Below are positions 1-8,271 of a DNA stretch of 64,000 bases, in pieces; the stretch's first letter is position 1; each line of letters begins with the position of its first letter. The position numbers and the translations under genes were made by a program. The stretch lies in NCBI GenBank assembly GCA_052117325.1, contig JBQKJJ010000001.1; one strand, given 5' to 3'. The stretch comes from CAG-964 sp902789345. Its GTDB lineage: Bacteria > Bacillota > Clostridia > Oscillospirales > Acutalibacteraceae. The notes beneath the pieces were generated by a model. It was given only the letters and a program-made list of their open reading frames with translations. It was not told where the DNA came from and ran no database searches.

Positions 1-809
1 AAGATGAAATTTTAGGTCAGCTAAAGCTTGCGTACAGCGCGGCACAGGGCTGTGGTGCTGCCGGCTTTGAGATTAACCAGATTTTTCAGTCTGCTATAGC
101 CTGTGCAAAAAAGATTAAAACAGAAACGGCTATTTCTAAAACCTCTGTTTCCACTGCTACATTGGCGGCAAATGAAATTTCACGATTTAAAGATAATGTT
201 TTGGTTTTGGTAATAGGTGCAACAGGAAAAATCGGCACAACACTTGTGAAAAATTTACTTTCCCACAAAAATGTTACGGTTGTTACTACCCTTAGAAATC
301 ACAGTGCTCCTCTTTCGTTTACAGGTGATAAAATAAAGACTGTTGATTATGCCAAGAGGTACGACTATGTTGACAGTGCCGACTGTATAGTCAGTGCAAC
401 AGCCGGCCCTCACTATACAATTACATACAATGACTTGTCCAAAAGTATAAAGCAACAGAAGCCCCGCTTGCTTATAGACCTGGCAGTACCACCTGATATT
501 GACAGTCAGGTAACAGAAATTTTTGGTGTACAGCGTATGGGCATTGACTATTTTGAGCAGTTGGCACAGGAAAACAACGCACTTAAAATGAATTCGGTAG
601 AGGCAGCAAAGGTAATTATTCAAAAGGAAATTGATGTTTTGAAAAAGGACATTGCTTTTCATTACTTTTTGCCGTATGTTGAAAAATTAAAGGCAAGCCT
701 TAGCAAAGCATCGTTTGAAGATGTGCTGTATAAGCTAAAGGCGGAAATGTCTGCCGATGAATTTATAAAAACCCTTGAAGTTTTAAAAAGCTTTGACGAA
801 AGGAGTTAA
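1..809 (+). CDS. hemA: glutamyl-tRNA reductase, C-terminal part (5' truncated by window edge)
   Basis: This enzyme makes glutamate-1-semialdehyde from Glu-tRNA, the first committed step of the C5 tetrapyrrole route. The open frame runs in from the window edge (codons start at base 3). It shows the GluTR signature EILGQLKLAY...NQIFQSAI...KIKTETAI, then the NADPH-binding Rossmann segment LVLVIGATGKIG (about base 205) and the C-terminal dimerisation region. The catalytic-Cys N-terminal domain lies outside the window. The stop is followed one base later by the next start, and the last codons contain that gene's AGGAG ribosome binding site, so the two are cotranscribed. Order hemA-sirC-hemC-cobA/hemD-hemB-hemL is the clostridial siroheme/haem precursor operon. 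The glycine-rich loop GATGKIG is slightly unusual (GAGxMG is typical). Confidence 0.93.
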   Translation, partial: DEILGQLKLAYSAAQGCGAAGFEINQIFQSAIACAKKIKTETAISKTSVSTATLAANEISRFKDNVLVLVIGATGKIGTTLVKNLLSHKNVTVVTTLRNHSAPLSFTGDKIKTVDYAKRYDYVDSADCIVSATAGPHYTITYNDLSKSIKQQKPRLLIDLAVPPDIDSQVTEIFGVQRMGIDYFEQLAQENNALKMNSVEAAKVIIQKEIDVLKKDIAFHYFLPYVEKLKASLSKASFEDVLYKLKAEMSADEFIKTLEVLKSFDERS

Positions 810-810
810 A

Positions 811-1419
811 ATGGCTTACTTTCCCTTTTATATTGATATTGAAAAGAAACATATTTTGGTTGTAGGTGGCGGAACAGTGGCACTGCGCAAGGTGGAAAAG
901 CTGTTGCCTTTTAACCCTGACATAACTGTGGTTTCGCCTAAAATATGTAATGAAATTGTTAATCTTGGTGTAAAAACAGTAAAGCGTGAGTTTGCTGACA
1001 GTGACCTTGACGGTATGCTTTGCGTAATAAGCGCTACAAACAATTCACGGGTAAATGAACACATTTATAGGCTGTGCAGTGAGAAAAATATACCTGTAAA
1101 CACTGTGGACGATAAAGAAAAATGTACTTTTATTTTCCCGGCGTTAGTCAAAGAAAACGGTGTAACGGCGGGTATTACTACCTCAGGCAAAAGCCCTGTT
1201 TACGCAAAATATATAAAAGAACAGGTTATACAACTGTTAGAAAATATTAACACAAATACAGTAGATGTTTTATGGAAATATAGAGCAACGATAAAAGCAA
1301 GCATAAACAGTGAAGAAGAAAGGAAAGAAATATTTACCCGACTTCTTAATATGTGTGTTGAGGGTGCTTTGGTGGATGACGAAGCTGTTGAAAGAATAAT
1401 TAAGGAATATACATTATGA
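811..1419 (+). CDS. precorrin-2 dehydrogenase / sirohydrochlorin ferrochelatase (Met8/SirC-like)
   Basis: A 202-residue protein of the Met8/SirC (YlnF, CysG-N) family. It carries out NAD-dependent oxidation of precorrin-2 to sirohydrochlorin and, in bifunctional members, Fe chelation to siroheme. The N-terminus MAYFPFYIDIEKKHILVVGG holds the Rossmann motif GGGTVALRKVEKLL; the family's ATNN segment (SATNNSRVN) and a GKSP-type loop (TTSGKSPVYAKY) follow. The ATG at 811 has AGGAG at 801-805; a TTG 18 bases upstream opens the same frame but lacks a suitable site. It overlaps hemC by ATGA. It supplies siroheme for the sulfite reductase encoded downstream at 8272. Whether it also chelates iron cannot be told from sequence. 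Confidence 0.9.
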   Translation: MAYFPFYIDIEKKHILVVGGGTVALRKVEKLLPFNPDITVVSPKICNEIVNLGVKTVKREFADSDLDGMLCVISATNNSRVNEHIYRLCSEKNIPVNTVDDKEKCTFIFPALVKENGVTAGITTSGKSPVYAKYIKEQVIQLLENINTNTVDVLWKYRATIKASINSEEERKEIFTRLLNMCVEGALVDDEAVERIIKEYTL

Positions 1420-2279
1420 AAATTAAAATTGGTACCAGAAAAAGCAAGCTGGCACTTGCACAAACAGAAATGTTTATAGAAAAGCTTGTTGAAAAAATTC
1501 CAAATGTACAGCCACAGATAGTGCATATATCCACTACCGGTGACAAAGTACTGAACAAACCCCTTGCGGCATTAGGAGGTAAGGGAGTATTTATTGCCGA
1601 GCTTGAACAGGCGTTGCTAAACGGTGAAATTGATGTGGCTGTCCATAGTGCCAAGGATTTGCCATTAAGTTTAGCAGACGGCTTAGGAATAACCGCTGTG
1701 CTGGAGCGTGGCGATTACAGAGATGTGCTTGTAACAAGGAATAATGATTGTATAATAAACAATGATAGCTTTTTGGTGGGTACAGGCAGTATGCGTCGGG
1801 CAAGGTTTTTAAAAAAGCTGTACCCCAATGTACAGGTAAAAAACATTAGGGGCAATGTGGATACAAGGTTGAATAAGCTTTTAAAAGGTGAATATGACGG
1901 TATAATATTAGCCGCCGCCGGCTTAAAAAGACTTAACCTCTTTATAGGTCAAAACTACACCGTAACTCCATTTGACTACGACAGCTTTTTGCCTGCACCT
2001 TGCCAGGGTATAATTGCAGTGGAAAGCAGAAAGCAGGGTGAAATTGCCCAATTGTTAAAAGAGGTAAATCATCTAAAAACTATGTACGAGTTTGAGGCAG
2101 AACGGCAAATTCCGCTACTGCTTAATGCGGACTGCGCTATGCCTGTAGGGGCTTTTGCACAGGTACAGGGGAACACAATAAGTTTATATGCAACATCAGA
2201 CTGTAATAAGATTTTAAAAGGCAGTGCCAATGTAGAAGAAAGGCTTTCCCTTGCTGAAAGGTTGGTGAAAAAGCTATGA
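1416..2279 (+). CDS. hemC: hydroxymethylbilane synthase (porphobilinogen deaminase)
   Basis: A 287-residue cytosolic enzyme that polymerises four porphobilinogens into hydroxymethylbilane on a dipyrromethane cofactor. Family landmarks are the N-terminal KIGTRKSKLALAQTEM, the central VGTGSMRRARFL with its arginine cluster, VKNIRGNVDTRLNKL, and the cofactor cysteine in NADCAMPVGAFAQ near residue 240. PAPCQGIIAVESR is also typical. The length is slightly short of the usual 300-310 residues, from a trimmed C-terminus. The ATG overlaps the stop of the preceding gene (ATGA) and its own TGA overlaps the next ATG, so translation is probably coupled. Confidence 0.95.
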   Translation: MKIKIGTRKSKLALAQTEMFIEKLVEKIPNVQPQIVHISTTGDKVLNKPLAALGGKGVFIAELEQALLNGEIDVAVHSAKDLPLSLADGLGITAVLERGDYRDVLVTRNNDCIINNDSFLVGTGSMRRARFLKKLYPNVQVKNIRGNVDTRLNKLLKGEYDGIILAAAGLKRLNLFIGQNYTVTPFDYDSFLPAPCQGIIAVESRKQGEIAQLLKEVNHLKTMYEFEAERQIPLLLNADCAMPVGAFAQVQGNTISLYATSDCNKILKGSANVEERLSLAERLVKKL

Positions 2280-3763
2280 GTATAGGAAAAGTTTATATAG
2301 TAGGAGCCGGTTGCGGAGATTACGACCTTATAACACTGCGTGGAATAGAGTGTTTAAAGAAGTGTGACACAGTGGTTTACGACAGCCTTGTGGATAATGC
2401 ATTGCTTGAGTATACAGAGGATACAACAGAAAAAATCTGTGTAGGTAAGCGTGCAGGTAAACACAGCGAAAAGCAAAGCACCATAAATAATATACTTGTT
2501 GAAAAAGCAAAAAGCGGAAAAACTGTAGTACGGCTAAAGGGCGGCGACCCCTTTGTGTTTGGCAGAGGGGGCGAAGAAGTACTTGCACTTCAAGAGAATA
2601 ACATTCCATACAGCGTGGTACCGGGAGTTACCTCTGCCGTAGCAGTGCCGGAGCTTGCCGGTATACCGGTAACCCACCGTAATTTAAGCCGAAGTTTGCA
2701 TATAATTACAGGACATACGGCGCAAGACACACTGCCTGACAACTTAAAAGAGTATGCTAAACTAAAAGGTACGCTGGTATTTTTAATGGGGCTTAAAAAG
2801 CTGCCGCAAATAGTACAGGGGCTGGTTGAAAACGGCAAAAGTAAAAATACACCGGCGGCAGTGGTTTCAAACGGTGCATATGCTGTCAACCAAACGGTTA
2901 GGGGTACTCTTGAAAATATTTGCAGTCTTGCAGAAGAAAGTAAGGTTGTGCCGCCTGCCATAATAGTGGTGGGCGAAACTGCCGCATTTGACTTTTCGCC
3001 TACTTTGGAACAACCGCTTAAGAATATTTCCGTTACGGTTACAGGTACCCAAAGGCTTGCCCACAAGCTAAGCAAACAGCTTTCAATTTTGGGTGCAGAC
3101 ACAAGGCATTTGGATTATCTTAATGTTATTGAATACCAAAGCAATCCGCTGTTTGAACAGGCGCTAAATAATATTAACAGCTACCACTATGTTGTGCTTA
3201 CCAGTATGAACGGTGCAGAGATATTTTTAAAACGACTGCACAGTTTAAAAATTGATATAAGAAGCCTTGCTAACATAAAATTTGCCGTAATAGGTACAGG
3301 TACGGCAAGCGTACTTGAAAAATACGGCATATTTGCCGACCTTATTCCAAAGGTTTATACCTCGGCAGAGTTAGGCAGGCTGTTGGTTGATAGTGTTGAA
3401 AAAAGCGACAGATTACTTATTTTGCGTGCCGAAAACGGTTCAAAGGAGCTTACAGAAATTTTGGACAACGGTGGCATAAAATACAGCGACATAAAAACAT
3501 ACGACATACAGCTGCAGGGTGACAGCCAAAGTTGTATGGTAGATACTGATTTTATTACCTTTGCAAGCTCTTCGGGGGTGAAATCGTTTTTTGAAAAGGG
3601 CTACAGCATTTCATCAAAAACCAAAATAGTGTGCATAGGTGAAATAACAGCCCGTGCCTTGTTGCAGCACAACATTAAGGAATTTAACATTGCAAAAACA
3701 AAGGATGTTCACGGTGTTGTAAACGCTATTTTAAAGACGGCAAACTGTGGAGCTGACACATAA
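2276..3763 (+). CDS. cobA-hemD: uroporphyrinogen-III C-methyltransferase / uroporphyrinogen-III synthase fusion
   Basis: A 495-residue two-domain protein. Residues 1-240 are the SAM-dependent SUMT domain, seen in GKVYIVGAGCGDYDLITLRG, VVYDSLV, RLKGGDPFVFGRGGEE and GVTSAVAVPELAGIPVTHR. Residues about 250-490 are a HemD-type uroporphyrinogen-III synthase with the expected weak conservation (VVLTSMNGAEIF, ITFASSSGVKSF, CIGEITARAL). The fusion places ring closure and the first methylation on the siroheme branch in one polypeptide, a known arrangement in clostridia. The start overlaps hemC by 4 bases. Seventy bases separate it from hemB, the largest gap inside this operon. Confidence 0.94.
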   Translation: MSIGKVYIVGAGCGDYDLITLRGIECLKKCDTVVYDSLVDNALLEYTEDTTEKICVGKRAGKHSEKQSTINNILVEKAKSGKTVVRLKGGDPFVFGRGGEEVLALQENNIPYSVVPGVTSAVAVPELAGIPVTHRNLSRSLHIITGHTAQDTLPDNLKEYAKLKGTLVFLMGLKKLPQIVQGLVENGKSKNTPAAVVSNGAYAVNQTVRGTLENICSLAEESKVVPPAIIVVGETAAFDFSPTLEQPLKNISVTVTGTQRLAHKLSKQLSILGADTRHLDYLNVIEYQSNPLFEQALNNINSYHYVVLTSMNGAEIFLKRLHSLKIDIRSLANIKFAVIGTGTASVLEKYGIFADLIPKVYTSAELGRLLVDSVEKSDRLLILRAENGSKELTEILDNGGIKYSDIKTYDIQLQGDSQSCMVDTDFITFASSSGVKSFFEKGYSISSKTKIVCIGEITARALLQHNIKEFNIAKTKDVHGVVNAILKTANCGADT

Positions 3764-3833
3764 GACTTAACTCAATTTTAGTTTCATTGATTTTAAAAAA
3801 CTACAAAAAGGATTAATAAAGTAAGTAAAGAGA

Positions 3834-4814
3834 GTGATTGTTTTGAAGAGATTCAGAAGACTTAGAGCAAACGAAAATATACGCAGCTTGGTGCGTGAAA
3901 CACGCATTGACAAGGGCGACCTAATTTACCCTATATTTATAGTCGAGGGTGAAAACATAAAAAATCCTGTAGAGTCAATGCCGGGGGTTTATCAATACTC
4001 TTTAGACAGAGCAGATGAAGTATTACAGGAAATCAACAACAGTGGTATAGCAGGAATTTTGATTTTTGGCATACCAAAGCGCAAGGACGCCGAGGCTTCT
4101 TCGGCTTATGATGATAACGGAGTAACACAGTGTGCCATAAGATATATAAAGGAAAAATATCCGTCACTGTTGGTTATAGCCGATGTGTGCCTGTGCGAAT
4201 ACACAAGCCACGGTCATTGCGGAGTAGTGTGCGGCGGTGAAATTCTGAATGACGAAACATTGCCGTTGCTGTCAAAAATGGCAGTCAGTCTGGCAAAAGC
4301 CGGAGCGGACATAATAGCACCGTCAGATATGATGGACGGCAGAGTAGCGGCCATAAGGCAGGCCCTTGACAGCAACGGTCTTATAAACATTCCCATACTT
4401 TCATACAGCGCAAAGTTTGCCTCGGCATATTACTCACCGTTTAGAGATGCGGCACAGTCTGCACCGGAGTTTGGCGACAGAAAAAGCTACCAAATGGATT
4501 ACGCAAACGGCAAAGAGGCACTAAGAGAGATTGCAGACGATATTGCAGAGGGTGCAGATATGGTTATGGTAAAGCCGGCTTTGGCGTACCTTGATGTTGT
4601 TAAGGAGGCTTCACAGCGTTTTGACCTGCCGTTGGTTGCGTACAATGTCAGCGGTGAATACGCTATGGTAAAGGCGGCGTCAGAAAAGGGCTGGATAGAC
4701 GAAAAGAAAATAGTTAGCGAAAATATGATAGCCATAAAAAGGGCAGGGGCGGATATTATAATAACCTACCATGCACTTGATTTGGCAAAGTGGATTGACG
4801 AATATTATAAATAA
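3834..4814 (+). CDS. hemB: delta-aminolevulinic acid dehydratase (porphobilinogen synthase)
   Basis: A 326-residue enzyme that condenses two 5-aminolevulinates to porphobilinogen. Signatures are FRRLRANENIRSLVRET, the metal-binding cysteine region DVCLCEYTSHGHCGVV (three-Cys Zn site), the first Schiff-base lysine in SYSAKFASAYYSPFRDA and the second in MVMVKPALAYLDVV. The start is ambiguous: GTG at 3834 gives MIVLKRFRR, while TTG at 3843 is better spaced from AAAGAGAG at 3827-3834. Either choice changes only three residues. It lies between cobA-hemD and hemL in the same operon. Confidence 0.95.
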   Translation: MIVLKRFRRLRANENIRSLVRETRIDKGDLIYPIFIVEGENIKNPVESMPGVYQYSLDRADEVLQEINNSGIAGILIFGIPKRKDAEASSAYDDNGVTQCAIRYIKEKYPSLLVIADVCLCEYTSHGHCGVVCGGEILNDETLPLLSKMAVSLAKAGADIIAPSDMMDGRVAAIRQALDSNGLINIPILSYSAKFASAYYSPFRDAAQSAPEFGDRKSYQMDYANGKEALREIADDIAEGADMVMVKPALAYLDVVKEASQRFDLPLVAYNVSGEYAMVKAASEKGWIDEKKIVSENMIAIKRAGADIIITYHALDLAKWIDEYYK

Positions 4815-4828
4815 GGAAGTATAGGCAT

Positions 4829-6094
4829 ATGAATACTAAAAATTCAGAGAATCTTTATAATCAGGCCTTAGGTTTTATGCCGGGCGGTGTAAACAGCCCT
4901 GTGCGTGCCTGCGGTTCTGTAGGGAGCGTACCGCTTTTTATTGACCATACAGAAGGCTCAAAAATATACGATGTTGACGGCAACTGCTTTATAGACTATA
5001 TATGCTCCTGGGGGCCTAATATTTTGGGCCACAGTCACCCACAGGTTATAAACGCAGTTATAGACACCTGTAAAAAAGGACTTACCTTTGGTGCGTGCCA
5101 CAAGGGGGAAATTCAGCTGGCACAGCGTATAAAAAGAAATGTACCTTCAATGGAAATGCTTAGACTGGTAAATTCGGGTACAGAGGCTGTTATGAGTGCC
5201 ATTCGTGCCGCAAGAGGATACACAGGCAGGGACAAGATTGTTAAGTTTGAGGGCTGTTACCACGGCCATTCAGACGGTCTGCTGGTAAAAGCAGGCTCGG
5301 GACTTCTTACCAATTCTATACCAAACAGTGCAGGCGTGCCAAAGGGCTACACCGACAGCACCCTGCTTGCAAGGTATAACAATACACAGTCTGTAGAGGC
5401 TTTATTTGAGAAATACGGCAATGAAATTGCCTGTGTAATTGTAGAGCCGTGTGCCGCAAATATGGGCGTAGTACCGCCCAAAAAGGGCTTTTTACAGTTT
5501 TTGCGTGATATTACCCACAAATACAACTCACTTCTTATATTTGACGAGGTTATAACAGGCTTCCGCCTGGGCATAGGCGGTGCACAGGGCTTTTACGGTA
5601 TAAAGCCCGACCTAACCACCCTTGGCAAAATTGTAGGCGGCGGTATGCCGTTGGCGGTTTACGGCGGTAAAAAGGAAATTATGGAGTGCGTAGCACCTTT
5701 AGGCTCTGTGTACCAGGCAGGTACTCTTTCGGGCAACCCGGTAGCAGTCAGCGCCGGCATTGAAACGCTGAAAATTCTTGAAGAAAATCAAGAGGAAATA
5801 TACAGCAGTCTTGAAAGCAAGTCGTCAAAAATTGAACAGGCTATGAAAAAAGCCGGACTTAATGTAAACCGCACAGGCTCTATTATGACTGTATTCTTTA
5901 CCGACGCAAAGGTAACAGATTACGACACTGCACAAACCTCAGACACAAAGGCATATGCAAGGTATTTTAAGTATCTGCAAAGCAACGGTATTTACACAGC
6001 ACCGTCACAGTTTGAGGCAATGTTTGTTTCGTATGCCCATAGTGATGAAGACATTGAAAAAACCTGCCAAATTATAAGTAACTTCAAAAAATAA
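4829..6094 (+). CDS. hemL: glutamate-1-semialdehyde 2,1-aminomutase
   Basis: A 421-residue PLP enzyme converting glutamate-1-semialdehyde to 5-aminolevulinate. Family landmarks are MPGGVNSPVRA, the GPNILGHSHP region, the phosphate-binding NSGTEAVMSAIRAAR, LLIFDEVITGFR and the PLP lysine in TTLGKIVGGGMP (Lys267). The length equals the family norm. A ribosome binding site AAGGAAG precedes the ATG. It is the last gene of the tetrapyrrole operon and is followed by a perfect 17-bp terminator stem. HemE, HemY and HemH genes are not in this window, so the operon as seen ends at uroporphyrinogen III and siroheme. Confidence 0.96.
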   Translation: MNTKNSENLYNQALGFMPGGVNSPVRACGSVGSVPLFIDHTEGSKIYDVDGNCFIDYICSWGPNILGHSHPQVINAVIDTCKKGLTFGACHKGEIQLAQRIKRNVPSMEMLRLVNSGTEAVMSAIRAARGYTGRDKIVKFEGCYHGHSDGLLVKAGSGLLTNSIPNSAGVPKGYTDSTLLARYNNTQSVEALFEKYGNEIACVIVEPCAANMGVVPPKKGFLQFLRDITHKYNSLLIFDEVITGFRLGIGGAQGFYGIKPDLTTLGKIVGGGMPLAVYGGKKEIMECVAPLGSVYQAGTLSGNPVAVSAGIETLKILEENQEEIYSSLESKSSKIEQAMKKAGLNVNRTGSIMTVFFTDAKVTDYDTAQTSDTKAYARYFKYLQSNGIYTAPSQFEAMFVSYAHSDEDIEKTCQIISNFKK

Positions 6095-6155
6095 TTCTTT
6101 ATAACCTGTAATTCTAGTCAGCCACAACTTTTAGCTGACTGTTACTGCAAAACAT

Positions 6156-6197
6156 AAACACAAAAGCCACCGTTTAAAATCGGTGGCTTTTGTGTTT
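6156..6197. terminator. bidirectional intrinsic terminator between hemL and rrf2
   Basis: A perfect 17-bp inverted repeat has arms 6156-6172 and 6181-6197 and an 8-base loop. The 3' side ends in a T-rich run and the 5' side begins with A-rich sequence, so it can end transcription from both the tetrapyrrole operon (plus) and the Rrf2 gene (minus). Confidence 0.9.
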
Positions 6198-6229
6198 AAT
6201 GGTGAGTGTTAAAATAGTTATTTTTAATG

Positions 6230-6682
6230 TTAAATATAGTACATTGGCATACTGTGCTGGGATTCTGTGCTTTCTTTGTAGCTTTCAACAATATCCTCCA
6301 GCGTTATGCTGTCGGCATATTTTTGAAGATAGCCGGACATTACATCCCAAAGCTTTTGGTTTATAAGGGTTACTATAGTTTCGTTGTCGCTTTGTGTGCT
6401 AAAGTAAACATCACTCAGCACGCTTACATCAAGCGCGTTTATAATATCCTTAAAGGTAATGTCGCTGTACTTTTTTGCAATTACATATCCGCCGTTAGAG
6501 CCTTTTTGTCCTCTTACCAGTGCGGCGGAGCTTAAACATGAAAGAATTTGTTCCAGATACTTTTTGGAAATATTTTGCCTTTTGGCTATTTCCGGTGTAG
6601 TTACAGCGCTTCCGTTTTTAGAATAGGTGGCTATATCTATTATTGCTATTATGCCAAATTCTACTTTTGTTGAAATCTTCAA
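6230..6682 (-). CDS. Rrf2-family transcriptional regulator, CymR-like
   Basis: A 150-residue DNA-binding regulator. The N-terminus MKISTKVEFGIIAIIDIA, the winged helix ending YLEQILSCLSSAALVRGQKG and the wing GSNGGYVIAK are classic Rrf2. The three-cysteine cluster that binds an Fe-S cluster in IscR/NsrR is absent: residues 80-110 have no Cys and the only Cys lies in the recognition-helix region. Cluster-free Rrf2 proteins in Firmicutes include CymR, the cysteine-metabolism repressor. Divergence from the sulfur operon starting at 7002 supports that role, but this is inference. A candidate promoter is AATCAA (6770-6775, complement of TTGATT) with AGATTA (6747-6752), 17-bp spacer. A candidate operator just downstream of its +1 suggests autoregulation. 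Confidence 0.88.
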   Translation of the reverse strand: MKISTKVEFGIIAIIDIATYSKNGSAVTTPEIAKRQNISKKYLEQILSCLSSAALVRGQKGSNGGYVIAKKYSDITFKDIINALDVSVLSDVYFSTQSDNETIVTLINQKLWDVMSGYLQKYADSITLEDIVESYKESTESQHSMPMYYI

Positions 6683-7001
6683 TTAATCCGCTCCTTTGTT
6701 ATTTCCTTTACTTAGTTTTAAATCATACTAAACATACCATATTAATAGATTAACATTTTTGGTTTTAAAAATCAATACCTACCAAGTAAATATGTATTGT
6801 GTAAATTAATGGAAAACAAGACGTATTTTGTAAAAATTTGTGCAATAGGTAAAATCCTACTAAACCTATTGAAAAGGTATGTAAAGTACGTTATAATCTA
6901 CAGTATCAACAAACCGAATATACACAGCTTGTACATTTGGTAAGAAAAATGACATATAAAAAGTAATCATAAAGCATAAAAGCGTAAAGGTTGGTGAATT
7001 T
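6683..7001. promoter_or_regulatory. divergent control region between rrf2 and the sulfur operon
   Basis: No gene. On the plus strand, TTGAAA (6869-6874), a 17-bp spacer and TATAAT (6892-6897) form a strong promoter for metY. A perfect inverted repeat CAATAGGT (6843-6850) / ACCTATTG (6864-6871) overlaps that -35 box. A 14-mer AAATC(A/C)TACTAAAC occurs at 6720-6733 (near the rrf2 start) and 6852-6865 (inside the dyad), with a looser relative AATACCTACC at 6774-6783 overlapping the putative rrf2 -35. The layout fits one repressor controlling both directions. Confidence 0.65.
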
Positions 7002-8240
7002 ATGAAGTTTAACACAGCGTTGCTGCACAAAAACTTCAGCGGCGAGCAAGCATCAGGCGCTACATTAACTCCTGTGTATCAGGTTAGCGCATTTTCTCAC
7101 AGCTCAGCCCAACAGCTTGAAAAGGTGTTCAACAACAAAGCACCCGGCTATGCGTACACAAGAATAAGCAATCCTACAGTAACATCTTTTGAAAACAGAA
7201 TTGCCGCTCTTGAAAACGGCATAGGAGCTGTAGCCTGTTCATCCGGTATGGCGGCTGTTACAATGGCACTGCTTAATATTTTGGAGTCGGGCGACGAAAT
7301 CATAGTAAGTGCAGGACTGTTTGGCGGCACAATAGACCTGTTTGGCGACTTAAAGCCTTTTGGTATAGTTACACACTATGTTGAGCAGGTAACCCCAAGC
7401 ACTATAGAACCACTTATAAACAAAAACACAAAAGCAGTATTTGCCGAGCTTATTGGCAACCCAAAGCTTGACATTGTGGATATACAGCCGGTAGCAGAGC
7501 TGGTACACAGCTATAACATACCGCTTATTATAGACAGCACCACGGCCACACCGTATTTGGTACACCCTATAGATTTTGGTGCAGATATAGTTGTTCACTC
7601 TACATCAAAGTATGTAAACGGCGGTGGCAATGCCATAAGCGGAGTAATTATTGACAGCGGCAACTTTAAGTGGGATACAAGCCGTTACAAGGGCTTAGAG
7701 GAATATAAAAAGTTTGGTAAGTTTAGCTATTTGGCGAAGCTGAGAAACGGTATATGGCGAAATGTGGGCTGTTGTCTTGCACCGTTTAACGCTTTTTTAA
7801 ACTCGGTAGGAATAGAAACGCTGGGTTTAAGAATGGAGCGTCTTTGTTACAACGCTTTAAAGCTGGCGGAGTTTTTTGAAACAGTACCAAGCATACAGGT
7901 TAATTACCCGGCGTTAAAAAGCTCACCGTACTATCCGCTGGCACAGAAAATTTTGCAGGGTAAGGGCGGTGCAATACTTACTATAAGGGCAGGCAGTAAG
8001 GAGCGTGCCTTTGAGTTAATAAACAACCTGAAATATTCAACCAATGCCACCAATATAGGCGACACCAGAACCCTGGTTATACACCCATCCAGTACAATAT
8101 ACGCTCACAGCACACCACAGCAAAAGCTAAGCGCAGGGGTGTATGAGGACAGTATAAGAATAAGCATAGGCATTGAGGATATTGCAGATTTAATAGAAGA
8201 TTTTTCACAGGCAATAGAAAAAGCAGATAATAAGCAGTAG
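7002..8240 (+). CDS. metY: O-acetylhomoserine sulfhydrylase (MetY-type, PLP)
   Basis: A 412-residue Cys/Met-metabolism PLP enzyme that joins a sulfide equivalent to O-acetylhomoserine, giving homocysteine. Landmarks: GYAYTRISNPTV (phosphate-binding Tyr/Arg), AVACSSGMAAVT and the PLP lysine in VVHSTSKYVNGGGN (Lys203). Length and motifs fit MetY rather than the gamma-synthase MetB. It heads an operon containing a ThiS-like carrier, an E1-like enzyme and a JAMM protease, as in Wolinella succinogenes, where MetY takes sulfur from the carrier thiocarboxylate. Use of the carrier here is inference; free sulfide is the alternative donor. The start is the only early ATG, preceded by AAAGGTTGG. Confidence 0.9.
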   Translation: MKFNTALLHKNFSGEQASGATLTPVYQVSAFSHSSAQQLEKVFNNKAPGYAYTRISNPTVTSFENRIAALENGIGAVACSSGMAAVTMALLNILESGDEIIVSAGLFGGTIDLFGDLKPFGIVTHYVEQVTPSTIEPLINKNTKAVFAELIGNPKLDIVDIQPVAELVHSYNIPLIIDSTTATPYLVHPIDFGADIVVHSTSKYVNGGGNAISGVIIDSGNFKWDTSRYKGLEEYKKFGKFSYLAKLRNGIWRNVGCCLAPFNAFLNSVGIETLGLRMERLCYNALKLAEFFETVPSIQVNYPALKSSPYYPLAQKILQGKGGAILTIRAGSKERAFELINNLKYSTNATNIGDTRTLVIHPSSTIYAHSTPQQKLSAGVYEDSIRISIGIEDIADLIEDFSQAIEKADNKQ

Positions 8241-8271
8241 TTAAAAAGGATAAAAATTGGAGGAATAAGCA

